From Mycolicibacterium moriokaense (lineage in GTDB: Bacteria > Actinomycetota > Actinomycetes > Mycobacteriales > Mycobacteriaceae), in NCBI RefSeq assembly GCF_003201655.1, contig NZ_QJJU01000011.1:143167-207166 (forward strand): 64,000 nucleotides of DNA. The letters run 5' to 3'. The notes under the pieces were generated by a model. The model was not told where the DNA came from. It saw nothing but the letters and a program-made list of their open reading frames with translations, and did no database searches. Both the position numbers and the translations under genes were made by a program. This document shows, in pieces, positions 25,516 through 34,585 of this stretch. Each line of letters begins with the position of its first letter. The first letter of the stretch is position 1.

Positions 25516-26186
25516 CCGTGAGCGCACCTGATTTCGCCCCCCGGCCGCAGCTGGCTGAAGACGTTGCGCGACTTGTTCGCAAGCGGATCTTCGATGGCAC
25601 TTACGCTGCGGGGCAGTACATTCGCCTCGATCAGTTGGCGGTCGAACTCGGTGTCAGTGTCACACCGGTGCGTGAGGCATTGTTCGTCCTCAGCGCCGAA
25701 GGCTTGCTCTCTCAGCAGCCGCGGCGGGGGTTTGCAGTGGTGCCGGTGACTGGGCGGGACCTCACGGATGTGTCCAATGTGCAGGCCCACATCGGCGGCG
25801 AGCTCGCCGCGCGGGCGGCGGCCACCATCACCGACGATGAGCTTCGGGAACTCGAGAAGATCCAGACCGAGCTCGAGGCCGCGTACGCCAGCGAAGACGA
25901 TCAAAGCGCGGTGCGGCTCAATCACGAGTTCCACAAGGCGATCAACGTCGCCGCTGACTCACCCAAGCTCGCCCAGCTGATGTCTCAGATCACCCGATAC
26001 GCCCCCGAGTCCGTGTTTCCCACGATTGCGGGCTGGCCCGAGCAGTCGACCGAGCATCATCGGAAACTGCTTGCCGCACTGGAGAAACACGACGAAGACA
26101 TGGCGCGGACCGTGATGGCCGAACACCTCGCGGCAGGCGCGGCGCCGTTGATCGAGCACCTCACCCATCGCGGCGTGGTCGACTAG
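25512..26186 (+). CDS. GntR-family regulator (FCD/FadR type), probable local repressor
   Basis: A 224-aa regulator. The N-terminal winged helix reads LVRKRIFDGTYAAGQYIRL, LAVELGVSVTPVREALFVLSAEGLL, the standard GntR helix-turn-helix. An FCD all-helical effector domain follows (about 85-220) with the metal-binding-type residues D/N-x-x-F-H (LNHEFHKAI) and EHHRKLLAAL. It overlaps the dehydrogenase stop by 4 bp, so it is made with the operon it probably controls. The 19-bp inverted repeat at 22205-22223 is a plausible target. Ligand probably an acyl-CoA or carboxylate; inferred only. Confidence 0.9.
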   Translation: MTVSAPDFAPRPQLAEDVARLVRKRIFDGTYAAGQYIRLDQLAVELGVSVTPVREALFVLSAEGLLSQQPRRGFAVVPVTGRDLTDVSNVQAHIGGELAARAAATITDDELRELEKIQTELEAAYASEDDQSAVRLNHEFHKAINVAADSPKLAQLMSQITRYAPESVFPTIAGWPEQSTEHHRKLLAALEKHDEDMARTVMAEHLAAGAAPLIEHLTHRGVVD

Positions 26187-26190
26187 TTAC

Positions 26191-26252
26191 CGCGAGCAGA
26201 CGCAAAGGTACCCATTTCGCCGGCGTGTCGGGGACTTTTATGTCTGCTCGCG
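26191..26252. terminator. Repeat-derived hairpin between convergent genes (family A copy 2)
   Basis: CGCGAGCAGACGCAAAGG pairs with 26235-26252 with three mismatches. The middle carries CGGCGTGTCGGGG, the reverse complement of the core in the copy at 20123. It lies between the GntR gene and the convergent ligase, and its right arm runs into the ligase's last codons. Confidence 0.65.
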
Positions 26253-27734
26253 CAGCATCTCGCGGAGTCGGCGGACATCGACCTTTCCGGTCGTTCCGCG
26301 CGGAATGTCGTCCTCGGAGTCGACAAGCAGCCACACCGTCGGAACTTTGAACGAGCTCAACCGCTTTCGCGCTGCTGCTCGCAGGTGATCGACGCTGCTG
26401 TCGGTTATCACGACGGCCCCCACCGCGCCAGATGCATCGGTGACAAAAGCGTTCTCGACGCCGTCGATGGTCCGCAGCGCGTCCTCCACCTCGGTTGGGT
26501 AGACGGTGGCGCCGCTGACCTTGAACATGTCGTCGGATCGCCCGTGATAGAACATGAATCCGTCGCTGTCCAGGTGTCCGAGATCGCCCGTGGGGTAGTA
26601 GCCGTCGCGCGTGAACAGGTCTTCGCGGCTGCGCCTGCACACACCGCGCAGGGTGTGGGGTCCCCGGATCTGGATCATGCCGATGGTGTCGGTCGCGACT
26701 GGTTCGCCGGTGTCGGGGTCGACGATCCGAACCTCCATCCCGTCGAACGGCTTGCCACAGCTTCCCCATGCAGACCGCGGCATGTCGGTGTCGGCGGGAT
26801 AGCCGCAATACGGTCCGAACGACTCGGTCATCCCGAACAATTTCGCGCGAGCACCGGGCTCGGCGCGTTGGGCGGGTGGCAGCAGCGCTTCCAGGCTGCC
26901 CGGCCGAAGTGTGCGCAAATCAGCTCCGACAGAGGTGGATTGGCGTGCCAACGCCTCAGCTTGGTCGGGCCACCCACGAAACAGCGTGACGCGCTCCCGC
27001 TCCAGCAGGCGCAGCGTCGTCTCGGGCCGTGGAATCTCTTCGGTGACGAGCGTGGCGCCCGCCAGCAGCGCGGACAGCACACCGCTGCCGAGGCCGCCCA
27101 CCCAGAAGAACGGCATCGGCAAGTACAGGCGGGTGTCCGCGTCGATGCAGCGGGCGACCAAACCGGATCGCACGGCGCCCAGCGCATTGCTATGTGAGTG
27201 GATGACACCCTTCGGCGGCCCGCTGCTTCCCGAGGTGAACATGATGACGAGCGTGTCGCTGGGCGTGACAGCTGCGGACATCGCGTCGACGACCGCACCA
27301 GCGCTTGACGGCACTATCTGATCGGGTGTCCAAACCGCTCGCAGGGCAGGGAGTTCGGCGGTGTTGGCAACGCCGTCCAGATCGTCGAGATAACGATGGC
27401 CCCGGAACTCCTCGACAGCGATCAGAACCTGCGCGGAGGCGGCGCGGAGTTGCGCTACCAGCTCAGGCGGCTGCAGCAGGGTGCTCAGCGGAACCAGCAC
27501 GGCACCGATGCGCGTCAGTGCCACCGCGATCTGCACCCACTGCACGCGGTTGGGCATGATCAGACCGACCCGGGTGCCCTTGCCGACACCCGCCTCGATG
27601 AACGCAGCGGCAAGGGCTCGGGTGGTTTCGTCGAGCTCGGCGTAGCTGATCCGCGACTCCGTGTCGATGACCATCGGCTTATCACCGTGCTGTTCGGCGC
27701 GTGATCTCACCAGCCGGTCGATGGTGTCAGGCAT
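26238..27734 (-). CDS. AMP-forming acyl-CoA synthetase (third of three in tandem)
   Basis: A 498-aa ANL-superfamily ligase expected to make acyl-AMP and then acyl-CoA. Visible motifs: MFTSGSSGPPKGV (P-loop), FGMTESFG (A5-like), YYPTGDLGHLD, GRSDDMFKVSGATVYPTEVE and the C-terminal T-T-G-K-V-D that holds the catalytic Lys. The start chosen is ATG 27734, which overlaps the previous gene by 8 bp; the frame is open further upstream but that part is out of family. It is the last gene of a run of three crotonases and three ligases on the minus strand. Substrate cannot be told. Confidence 0.9.
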   Translation of the reverse strand: MPDTIDRLVRSRAEQHGDKPMVIDTESRISYAELDETTRALAAAFIEAGVGKGTRVGLIMPNRVQWVQIAVALTRIGAVLVPLSTLLQPPELVAQLRAASAQVLIAVEEFRGHRYLDDLDGVANTAELPALRAVWTPDQIVPSSAGAVVDAMSAAVTPSDTLVIMFTSGSSGPPKGVIHSHSNALGAVRSGLVARCIDADTRLYLPMPFFWVGGLGSGVLSALLAGATLVTEEIPRPETTLRLLERERVTLFRGWPDQAEALARQSTSVGADLRTLRPGSLEALLPPAQRAEPGARAKLFGMTESFGPYCGYPADTDMPRSAWGSCGKPFDGMEVRIVDPDTGEPVATDTIGMIQIRGPHTLRGVCRRSREDLFTRDGYYPTGDLGHLDSDGFMFYHGRSDDMFKVSGATVYPTEVEDALRTIDGVENAFVTDASGAVGAVVITDSSVDHLRAAARKRLSSFKVPTVWLLVDSEDDIPRGTTGKVDVRRLREMLREQT

Positions 27735-29211
27735 CGAACATCTTCTGCAGGGCGGCGAGGTCGACCTTGCCGCTGGAGAGGACAGGAATGTCGGAACACG
27801 GCACAGCGGCAAAGCGTTTCGGGATCTTATAAGTGGACAATTCGGTTTTGAGCCGGTCACGAAGCGACGCCTCGTCGAACTCGGCGCCGTCCTCCAACGC
27901 GACGACCGCCGCGACCAGCTGTCCGCGCTCGGGATCAGGGAGCCCGAGCACGTGCGCGACGGTCCCGCCAGTCACCTTGGCGATCGCACGCTCGACCTCG
28001 GCGGGGGCGACGTTGGCGCCTGCCGTCTTGATCATTGCGCCGCGCCGCCCGAAGAAGTACACGAAGCCATCGGCATCGGTGCGGACGAGATCACCTGTGT
28101 GAAACCAGCCATCGGCGTCGAAGCACTCCTCGCGGCTGCGTTTGTAGTAGCGCTGCATCATGAACGGGCCGCGGATGCATAGCTCGCCGTCGACGACCTT
28201 GGTTTCGAAGCCCGGCGCCGGCTTGCCGAACGAGCCGCGTCGGTGTTCGGGTTGGTCGGATTCGTCCTCACTGATGGTGATGACACTGCCTGCTTCGGTC
28301 ATGCCCAGCATCGTGTGCCGCAACTCGGGATCGGCGGGCCGCACCTCCGGCGCCATGATCGGGTACAAGTTTCCGCGCCGTACCGACGACAGGTCGCGGT
28401 CGGGCAGACTCGGGTGACTGGCGAGGTGGGCGATCCCCGCCACGAAACCATTGGTCATCGTGGGCTTCTCGGCCTCGATCAGATCGAGCGTGTCGGCGGC
28501 ATCGGTTGCGTTCGAGCACACCAACGTCGAGCCGGCGAGCAAGGTGGCCAGCACCGCGAACGCGATTCCGCCGATCCAGAAGAACGGCGAGTTACAGAAC
28601 AGGCTGTCGTCGGGGGACAGGCCGCGGATCTCGTTGAGGACTTTCTGATGGCCCAGCAGTGATGCGTGCGTGTGCACCACACCCTTAGGGGCGCTCGTCG
28701 AGCCCGACGTGTAAACAATGGCAAGCGGATCCGAATCGTCGACGTCGTGTTCCATCGTCTCGAGCAGTGTGGCGTCAACCATATCGTCGGGTTCGGTGTC
28801 GATCAGGACCTGGCGCAGCAGCGGCGCAGATCCCTGAATGTCGGCAAGCCGTGCCCGGTAGTCGTGAGAGCGGAACGATGCAGTGGCGAGCAGGATTTCG
28901 GTGTCGCTGTCGGTAAGTTGTGTGGCGATCTCCGGAGCGGTGGCGAAGGTGGAGAACGGTATGACCACTGCGCCGATGCGCGCGGCGGCCAGCATGCCGA
29001 CGACGAACGCCCCGCCGTTGGGGTGGAGCAGTCCGATGTGCGTGCCCTTTCCCGCGCCGAGGGCGACGAGGCCGCGTGCCAGGTGCGCCGACCGGCGGTC
29101 GGCGTCGGCGTAGCTGAGCCGCTCGGCGTCGCATACCAGGAGCGGGTGGTGCGCCCGTGCACCCGACTGCTGCCGCAGAACTTCGGCGACGGTCAGCGAT
29201 TCACTTGGCAT
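27727..29211 (-). CDS. AMP-forming acyl-CoA synthetase (second of three in tandem)
   Basis: A 494-aa ANL-superfamily ligase. Motifs: VYTSGSTSAPKGV (P-loop), LGMTEAGSV, WFHTGDLVRTDADGFVYFFGR, AGANVAPAEVE, and SSGKVDLAAL with the catalytic Lys. Start ATG 29211 overlaps the upstream ligase by 11 bp. It is similar in layout to the ligases on both sides, and all three lack any fused domain. Tandem ligases of this sort suggest either several related acids or successive acid intermediates. It overlaps the downstream ligase start by 8 bp. Confidence 0.9.
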   Translation of the reverse strand: MPSESLTVAEVLRQQSGARAHHPLLVCDAERLSYADADRRSAHLARGLVALGAGKGTHIGLLHPNGGAFVVGMLAAARIGAVVIPFSTFATAPEIATQLTDSDTEILLATASFRSHDYRARLADIQGSAPLLRQVLIDTEPDDMVDATLLETMEHDVDDSDPLAIVYTSGSTSAPKGVVHTHASLLGHQKVLNEIRGLSPDDSLFCNSPFFWIGGIAFAVLATLLAGSTLVCSNATDAADTLDLIEAEKPTMTNGFVAGIAHLASHPSLPDRDLSSVRRGNLYPIMAPEVRPADPELRHTMLGMTEAGSVITISEDESDQPEHRRGSFGKPAPGFETKVVDGELCIRGPFMMQRYYKRSREECFDADGWFHTGDLVRTDADGFVYFFGRRGAMIKTAGANVAPAEVERAIAKVTGGTVAHVLGLPDPERGQLVAAVVALEDGAEFDEASLRDRLKTELSTYKIPKRFAAVPCSDIPVLSSGKVDLAALQKMFDA

Positions 29212-30652
29212 GTTCGACTGGATGGCTGAAGAATTCCCGGACCGCGCCGAGGTCGGCCTTGCCGGAAGGTGTTCTGGGAATCTGGTCGACGATCGCGATG
29301 TCGGCGGGAATTTCGTAGCGCGCCAACCGTGCTCGCAGGAACTCGACGAGCGCGGCCGCATCGGTCGATACCTCATCCCGCAGCTCCACCATCGCTACCG
29401 GGGCCTCGCCGAGGCGGTCGTCGGGTCGGCCGACCACCGCCGCGCCTGCCACCGCGGGATGGCCTTCCAGCGCGGTGCGGACGTCGTCCGGCATCACCTT
29501 GAAGCCGCCGCGGATGATCGCCTGATCGGCGCGGCCGAGGATCCACAGGAACCCGTCCTCGTCGATTCGGGCCATGTCGGTGGTGCGCATCCAGGCGGCC
29601 GAGGGCCCGAGCTGTCCCGGTTTGACCTCGAGCAGCCCGTCCTCGCCGGGACCAAGCGGCGTTCCGTCGTCAGCGACCACGCGAAGTTGTGCACCGAGGC
29701 TGGGCCTGCCCACACTGCCGCGCTTGACATGCCAGTACTTCTGATAGTCCGCCGGTGTCCAGCCGGCAACGCCGCCCCCGAATTCGGTTGCCGCATAGGA
29801 CGTCAAGACAGGTATTCCGAACTTCGCGGTGAACGCATCGGCGTCCTCGGCCGAAAGTGGTGCGGTGCCCGATGTGACAGCGCGAACACTCGCAAGATCC
29901 TCCCGTGTCAGGTCGGAATGCAGGACCATGCGTAGCGCCGCTGGCACCAGCGACACGGCGCGCGGCCGGTGCCTACGGACGGCGTCGGCCCATCGGTCCA
30001 GCTCGAACCGGTCCAACAACGCGAACGGCCTTGCCTCGCAAACACACTGCAGCACCCGGAAAACGCCGCCGATGTGCACCAGCGGTGCGTTGACGACGGC
30101 GACACCGTGCCGCAGTTCGGTCGGCGGAGGTGAGCGATCGGGTTCCGGCCCGATCACGCTGCGTGCCAGCATGTCGTAGGTAAGGTCGACGCGCTTGGGC
30201 GGACCCGTCGTTCCGCTGGTGAGCATCCGGACCGCAACCCCAGGCCGGCTGGCGCCGGGTCTGGGTGCCGGCGCCTGTGGCGCGGCATTTAGACCCGAGA
30301 GCGGAATCGCCATCGGGCCATCGGGCGCCATCGATGCCAGGTCATCGGGTTCGCCGACTATTACCGGCAGTTCCAACGCGGTGATGTCCGCGCGGGTACG
30401 GTCATCGCCGCGTGAGGGGTTGATGGTGACGACTGTGCCGCCGCCAACCAGCACGCCGAGCAGGGCTCCCACGTGGGCGGGCGTGTTGCGCAGCAGCATC
30501 CCGACCTCGGTCTCGCCCAGCGCGGCAATCCGATTCGCGAGCCCAGCGACTTCGCCCCATGTCGACCATTCGCCGTCGTACTCGATGGCTGGTTCACCGG
30601 GCTGCAGCGCCAGCACATCGGCGATGCGCGTGCTGAGCGGGTGGTCGGGCAT
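29201..30652 (-). CDS. AMP-forming acyl-CoA synthetase (first of three in tandem)
   Basis: A 483-aa ANL-superfamily ligase, MPDHPLSTRIADVLAL at its N-terminus. Motifs: MLTSGTTGPPKRV, where the residue after the invariant Lys is Arg rather than Gly, then SYAATEFGGG, TTDMARIDEDGFLWILGR, GGFKVMPDDV and PSGKADLGAV. The start at 30652 shares one base with the stop of the upstream crotonase (TGATG), which is typical translational coupling. It is slightly shorter than usual FadD proteins (500-560 aa), and its N-terminal domain looks reduced. Substrate unknown. Confidence 0.89.
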   Translation of the reverse strand: MPDHPLSTRIADVLALQPGEPAIEYDGEWSTWGEVAGLANRIAALGETEVGMLLRNTPAHVGALLGVLVGGGTVVTINPSRGDDRTRADITALELPVIVGEPDDLASMAPDGPMAIPLSGLNAAPQAPAPRPGASRPGVAVRMLTSGTTGPPKRVDLTYDMLARSVIGPEPDRSPPPTELRHGVAVVNAPLVHIGGVFRVLQCVCEARPFALLDRFELDRWADAVRRHRPRAVSLVPAALRMVLHSDLTREDLASVRAVTSGTAPLSAEDADAFTAKFGIPVLTSYAATEFGGGVAGWTPADYQKYWHVKRGSVGRPSLGAQLRVVADDGTPLGPGEDGLLEVKPGQLGPSAAWMRTTDMARIDEDGFLWILGRADQAIIRGGFKVMPDDVRTALEGHPAVAGAAVVGRPDDRLGEAPVAMVELRDEVSTDAAALVEFLRARLARYEIPADIAIVDQIPRTPSGKADLGAVREFFSHPVEHAK

Positions 30653-31443
30653 CAGCGCACCCACGGCTTGGCCAGTGCGCCGTTGCCGCCGGCTGCCAGT
30701 TCGGCCTGGCCGAGCGGATTTCCCAGCCGTGTGTAAATCAGGTTCTGCTCCAGTGCCGCACGGTAGGGCTTGTCCAGCGATTCCCAGATCGCCTTCACGG
30801 TGCCCTGCGTCGCCGACGGCGGCTTGGCGGCGATCGCCGCCGCGATCTCGTGAGCGCGCTCCCACAGCCGATCGAGTGGGACGATTTCGGACACCAGTCC
30901 GATGCGCAGCGCGGTGTCTGCGCCGACGCGTTCGTCATTGCCCATCAACGCGATCCGCAACGTCTCACCAAGGCCGACGCGGCGCATCAAACCGATCGGC
31001 TCCAACGCGCACACCAAGCCCGCGCTGACATGCGAGTCGAAGAACGTTGCGTCGTCGGAGCAGATCACCACATCGGATTCGTTGACGAAGTAGAACGCGC
31101 CCGCGGTGCACATGCCCTGGACGGCGCAGACGACGGGCTTCCACATCTTCTGCCACTTCGGGCTGAGCGCCTCGCCAGGATCCTCGTGATTCCAGACGTT
31201 GCCCGGCTGCCCGTATGAGGACTTGATGTCCAGACCGGCGCTGAATGCGCGATCGCCCGCCGCGCGAAGCACCACTGCGTGCACCGAATCGTCGAGTTTG
31301 ACTATGCGCCAGGTTTCGGCCATCTCGTCGCACATGGTGCGGTTGAATGCGTTGAGCGACTCCGGCCGGTTCAGCGTGATCGTCGCGACGTGACTGGTGG
31401 CGTCGACGTCGAGCAGGATCGTTTCGAACGCCGTCATCGGCAC
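30652..31443 (-). CDS. Enoyl-CoA hydratase/isomerase-family protein with altered active site
   Basis: A 263-aa crotonase-fold protein with the N-terminal IT-L-NRPE-LNAFN signature and an oxyanion-hole region AGDRAFSAGLDIKS. The two glutamates of classical enoyl-CoA hydratase (Glu144 and Glu164 in rat numbering) align with Tyr and His (GMCTAGAFYF, FFDSHVSAGL). It is therefore probably not a simple hydratase; crotonase folds also catalyse isomerisation, hydrolysis, decarboxylation and ring cleavage. It overlaps the upstream crotonase by 10 bp and shares one base with the downstream ligase. Second to last C-terminal segment reads LGQAELAAGGNGALAKPW. Confidence 0.87.
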   Translation of the reverse strand: MPMTAFETILLDVDATSHVATITLNRPESLNAFNRTMCDEMAETWRIVKLDDSVHAVVLRAAGDRAFSAGLDIKSSYGQPGNVWNHEDPGEALSPKWQKMWKPVVCAVQGMCTAGAFYFVNESDVVICSDDATFFDSHVSAGLVCALEPIGLMRRVGLGETLRIALMGNDERVGADTALRIGLVSEIVPLDRLWERAHEIAAAIAAKPPSATQGTVKAIWESLDKPYRAALEQNLIYTRLGNPLGQAELAAGGNGALAKPWVR

Positions 31444-32231
31444 TGCCAGTTCGGGGCGCGCTTTTCCATGAACGCCTTCGGCCCTTCCTGCGCGTCCTCG
31501 GTGCGCACGACGCGCTCGCGGAACGTCTCGGCAAGGATCTCCGCGTCGTGAAGCGGCAGGTCCAGTGTTTTGTGGATGGCCAACCGCGTACCCCGCACGG
31601 CCAGTGGCGCATTCGTGTTCACGATGTCGGCGATCTCGTGCGCGCGTTGCAGGAGATTGTCGTGTTCGACGACCTCGCTGATCATGCCGAGTTCGTAGGC
31701 GCGTTGCGCGCTCATCCGTTCGTGCTTGCCCATCAGGGCCATGCGCAGCGCGATATTGCGGGGCAGCACCCTGGCCAGCCGAACCATCTCACGGCCGGCC
31801 ACCAAACCGATGCTGACGTGCGGGTCGAAGAACGTCGCCTTGTCCGAGGCGATGGCGATGTCGCCGGTGGTGATCCAGTCCAGTCCTGCGCCGCAGCACA
31901 ATCCATTGATGGCGGTCAGCACCGGCTTGGCCATCCTGCGGAACGGCGGGGTGCCCTCCTGCGGTGCCTCCCACTGGTCGTAGGTGGACAGGTACGGCCG
32001 CTCGTAGATCACCCGGCCGTCCTCTGGAATCTCACCGACGTCGGCGCCGGTGCAGAACGCGCGGCCGGTGCCGGTGACGATGAGGATCCAGATGTTGTCG
32101 TCGGTTTCGGCCTCGTCGTACGCCGAGCGCAATTCGCTGATCATGTCCGGGTTGAGCGCGTTGAGCGCGTCGGGCCGGTTCAGCGTGATCGTGGCCTTGT
32201 GTTCGTCAACCTCGTACTTGATGTACTTCAT
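31434..32231 (-). CDS. Enoyl-CoA hydratase/isomerase-family protein with altered active site
   Basis: A 265-aa crotonase-fold protein: ITLNRPDALNALN, FCTGADVGEIPEDG and a CoA-binding region INGLCCGAGLDWITTGD. The Glu144 position is Asp, and the Glu164 position is His (FFDPHVSIGLV). It is clearly related to its downstream neighbour, with the same F-F-D-x-H-V-S block and A-L-M-G-x-x-E-R, so the two probably arose by duplication. Such sister crotonases often form hetero-oligomers or take successive steps. AAGGTGA precedes the ATG. It is three bases from the upstream crotonase. Confidence 0.88.
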   Translation of the reverse strand: MKYIKYEVDEHKATITLNRPDALNALNPDMISELRSAYDEAETDDNIWILIVTGTGRAFCTGADVGEIPEDGRVIYERPYLSTYDQWEAPQEGTPPFRRMAKPVLTAINGLCCGAGLDWITTGDIAIASDKATFFDPHVSIGLVAGREMVRLARVLPRNIALRMALMGKHERMSAQRAYELGMISEVVEHDNLLQRAHEIADIVNTNAPLAVRGTRLAIHKTLDLPLHDAEILAETFRERVVRTEDAQEGPKAFMEKRAPNWQCR

Positions 32232-32234
32232 TGG

Positions 32235-33056
32235 TCACCTTCCACCGAATTCCGGTGCGCGTTTTTCACGGAATGCTGCCAGACCCTCTTTGAAATCAGT
32301 TGTCCGGCAGGATAACTCCAGGTTGAACAGCTCTTGCGTCATGGCCTGATCCAGGGTGGCATGCTGATTGTGATTGATGGCCTGCTTTGCGAGCCCGATT
32401 GCGACCGTCGGCCCCGACGCGAGCCGCGTGAGCAGTTGCTCGGTGACGTCGTCGAGTTCGGCCGAGCTCACGCAGCGGTGAATCAGTCCCCAGTCCGCAG
32501 CGTCGCTTCCACCCACCTTCTCGCCGAGCAACAGCATCTCCTTGGCTCGTGCCAACCCGACGAGCCGGGGTAGCAGCCATGTCGAACCGGAATCCGGCGA
32601 GAAGCCGCGACCGACGAATGCCTCCCAGAACACGGCGTCGTCGGCGGCCACCGTGAAGTCAGCGGCAAGTGCCAGGTTGCAGCCAAGGCCGACGGCCCAG
32701 CCCCGCACACTGCAGACCACGGGCAACTGGATGGAATGGACCAGCTCGATCACCCGATTGGCGGTATGTGGAATGCGCCGCACCAGGTCGCCGGTGCGCG
32801 GCCGTTGGCCGGAGCTGTTGGTTGAAACCCAGTCCGCGCCTGCGCAGAAATCGGCTCCAGCACCGCGGATATAGATGGCCCGAAGCGAATCGTCGGTCGC
32901 CGCGTCGGTCAGTAGATCGACGAACGTTTCGATCATCGAATGGCTCAGCGCATTGCGCCTCGACGGGCGATCAAGCGTGATCCGCAGGACATCGCCGTCC
33001 CGCGATGCCGTCACCGAGCCGTCGGCCTCGACGTCAGTCACCGTTGAATCCGCCAA
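32235..33056 (-). CDS. Enoyl-CoA hydratase/isomerase-family protein, first gene of ligase-crotonase operon
   Basis: A 273-aa crotonase-fold protein. It shows DFCAGADWVS at the oxyanion hole, VRGWAVGLGCNLALAAD, and GFSPDSGSTWLLPRLVGLARAKEML. The Glu144 position is Asn; an Asp in FSPDSGS fits the alternative acid used by PaaG- and isomerase-type crotonases. The likely start is TTG 33056; GTG 33041 is also possible. It heads the leftward operon of three crotonases and three ligases. A degenerate copy of the 17-bp operator motif lies 11 bp upstream (33068-33084), shared with the divergent thioesterase-GntR operon. Confidence 0.88.
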   Translation of the reverse strand: MADSTVTDVEADGSVTASRDGDVLRITLDRPSRRNALSHSMIETFVDLLTDAATDDSLRAIYIRGAGADFCAGADWVSTNSSGQRPRTGDLVRRIPHTANRVIELVHSIQLPVVCSVRGWAVGLGCNLALAADFTVAADDAVFWEAFVGRGFSPDSGSTWLLPRLVGLARAKEMLLLGEKVGGSDAADWGLIHRCVSSAELDDVTEQLLTRLASGPTVAIGLAKQAINHNQHATLDQAMTQELFNLELSCRTTDFKEGLAAFREKRAPEFGGR

Positions 33057-33067
33057 TCCCTAGCTAT

Positions 33068-33084
33068 ACGGTTAGCCATACAGT
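33068..33084. promoter_or_regulatory. Operator-like 17-bp motif (copy 1)
   Basis: ACGGTTA-GCC-ATACAGT, which matches ACTGTAA-N3-TTACAGT at 11 of 14 arm bases and is followed by AT as in most other copies. It lies in the 87-bp gap between divergent genes (starts at 33056 and 33144). Confidence 0.55.
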
Positions 33085-33143
33085 ATTGCTATCCTGTACA
33101 AGTTAGCAAGGAAAGCGCGCCAACGGAACATGGAAGAGGACCC

Positions 33144-33794
33144 ATGACGGAAGGCACACCGCGATACGGCGAGCGGCCACTGGCGCAGACTGTCGCCGCC
33201 GCGGCCGCACTGCGGCGCCTTACCGGGATACTCCTGTCTTTGGAGCATGAGCATCCGACCGTGGACGTCATGCTCGCGCAATTCGCGGATTGGGAGCGGG
33301 AGTTGGCGACGGCTGTCCCGCCGGACCTGACGCCCCGGATCGGGGACGGAGGCGAGGAGCAGCGCCTGTATCTGGACCACGCATTCGACGTCGGTGCGTA
33401 CAACCCGTGCTTTCCCGAGTACACCTTCGACCATCTCGACGGCGAGACCGCGTCCGGCCGCGTCACGTTCCCGCTTGTCTACGAGGGCCCGCCGGGACTG
33501 GTGAACGGCGGCTTTCTCGCCGTCTTCTTCGACTGCATCGCCCAACACCAGAGCTGCGCCGCGCAGCGGACGGGCAAGACCCGAGCGCTCACTGTGACGT
33601 TCCGTCGGCCGACACCGGTCCTGACCGAACTCCACTTCGACATCCAGCGGTCCGAAGACGATGGCAAAGTCACGTCGACGGCGCGGTTGCTGCTGGACGA
33701 CGAGGTGCTCTGCATCGGTGAGTTCAATACGGCTGCGACGTCCCCCGACAAACTGACCGGTTACCAATTCGGCAAGCGGCGGGTGAAGAACTAG
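33144..33794 (+). CDS. Hot-dog-fold acyl-CoA thioesterase-like protein (PaaI/4HBT type)
   Basis: A 216-aa protein with an N-terminal helical stretch and a hot-dog domain at about 95-205. The motif EGPPGLVNGGFLAVFFDCIAQHQ corresponds to the PaaI/4HBT HGG-x-x-x-x-x-x-D segment, with N-G-G in place of H-G-G and Asp as the probable catalytic residue. The strand TRALTVTFRRPTPV follows. It should hydrolyse an acyl-CoA, which would recycle CoA or remove dead-end thioesters. GAAGAGGA precedes the ATG. Its stop overlaps the GntR start by one base. A long antisense frame over it is not a gene. Confidence 0.83.
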   Translation: MTEGTPRYGERPLAQTVAAAAALRRLTGILLSLEHEHPTVDVMLAQFADWERELATAVPPDLTPRIGDGGEEQRLYLDHAFDVGAYNPCFPEYTFDHLDGETASGRVTFPLVYEGPPGLVNGGFLAVFFDCIAQHQSCAAQRTGKTRALTVTFRRPTPVLTELHFDIQRSEDDGKVTSTARLLLDDEVLCIGEFNTAATSPDKLTGYQFGKRRVKN

Positions 33795-34585
33795 TGGTCG
33801 TGCAACGCATCCGTCAACCGCGGGTCGCCGAGATCGTGGCCTCCCGGCTGCGGGAGGACATCTTGTCCGGCCGGCTGAAGGAAGGCGACGTGCTGCCGTC
33901 CCAGGAGAGCCTGTTTTCCGAGTTCGGCGTGAGCCCACCGGCGCTGCGCGAGGCGATCCACATTCTGGAGGCGGACGGGCTGATCTCGGTGCGCCGCGGA
34001 AACATGGGCGGATCGGTGGTCCATCTACCATCCGCCGACCGGACCGCCCACATGATCAGCATGGTGTTGCAGTCGCGGTCCGCGACACCTGCGGACGTGA
34101 GTGGTGCGCTGCTGCACCTGGAGCCGATCTGCGCGGGGATGTGCGCCGCGCGCGACGACCGAATGACCGAAGTCGTGCCCTACCTCGAGGCCGAAATCGA
34201 GCTTCAGACCGAACAATTCGAAGACTTGTCGCGGTATGTGCCCAACGCACGGAGGTTTCACGAAGCGCTGGTATCCCGATGTGGCAACGAGCCGATGATA
34301 TTGCTGATCGGCTCGCTCGAGCTGATCTGGTCGGCGCACGAATCCTCGGTGTGGAGTGACGAAAACAACTCAGCCGACCCTCTGAACCGCAAGACCATGC
34401 GTGCCGCGCTGCGTGATCACCAGCGGCTGCTGGACGCCATTCGTGATGGCGATTCCAGCCGGGCGGTGCGGCTAGCGCAAGACCACCTCGCTGCCGCCCG
34501 GCGCAACACCCTCGCCGTTGGCAATGACAAAACCATTGAAGCCAAACTTATTTCGAGCACCAACCATCAGGAGTCCGTGAGATGA
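33794..34585 (+). CDS. GntR-family regulator (FadR/FCD type)
   Basis: A 263-aa regulator. Winged helix: VASRLREDILSGRLKEGDVLPSQ, then LFSEFGVSPPALREAIHILEADGLISVRRG. An FCD effector domain follows (about 90-240) with RRFHEALVSRCGN and D-H-Q-R-L-L-D-A-I, the usual metal/ligand residues. It is translated with the thioesterase (one-base overlap) and with the next crotonase (ATGA overlap), so it is embedded in a catabolic operon. It probably senses an acyl-CoA or carboxylate. It is one of three candidate regulators for the 17-bp motif, a copy of which lies at the head of its own operon. Confidence 0.9.
   Translation: MVVQRIRQPRVAEIVASRLREDILSGRLKEGDVLPSQESLFSEFGVSPPALREAIHILEADGLISVRRGNMGGSVVHLPSADRTAHMISMVLQSRSATPADVSGALLHLEPICAGMCAARDDRMTEVVPYLEAEIELQTEQFEDLSRYVPNARRFHEALVSRCGNEPMILLIGSLELIWSAHESSVWSDENNSADPLNRKTMRAALRDHQRLLDAIRDGDSSRAVRLAQDHLAAARRNTLAVGNDKTIEAKLISSTNHQESVR

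Noticed and set aside
33072..34031. Long antisense open frame over the thioesterase and GntR genes
   Set aside because: Its Arg/Pro-rich composition and lack of motifs are those of a high-GC shadow frame; both sense genes show clear family motifs.
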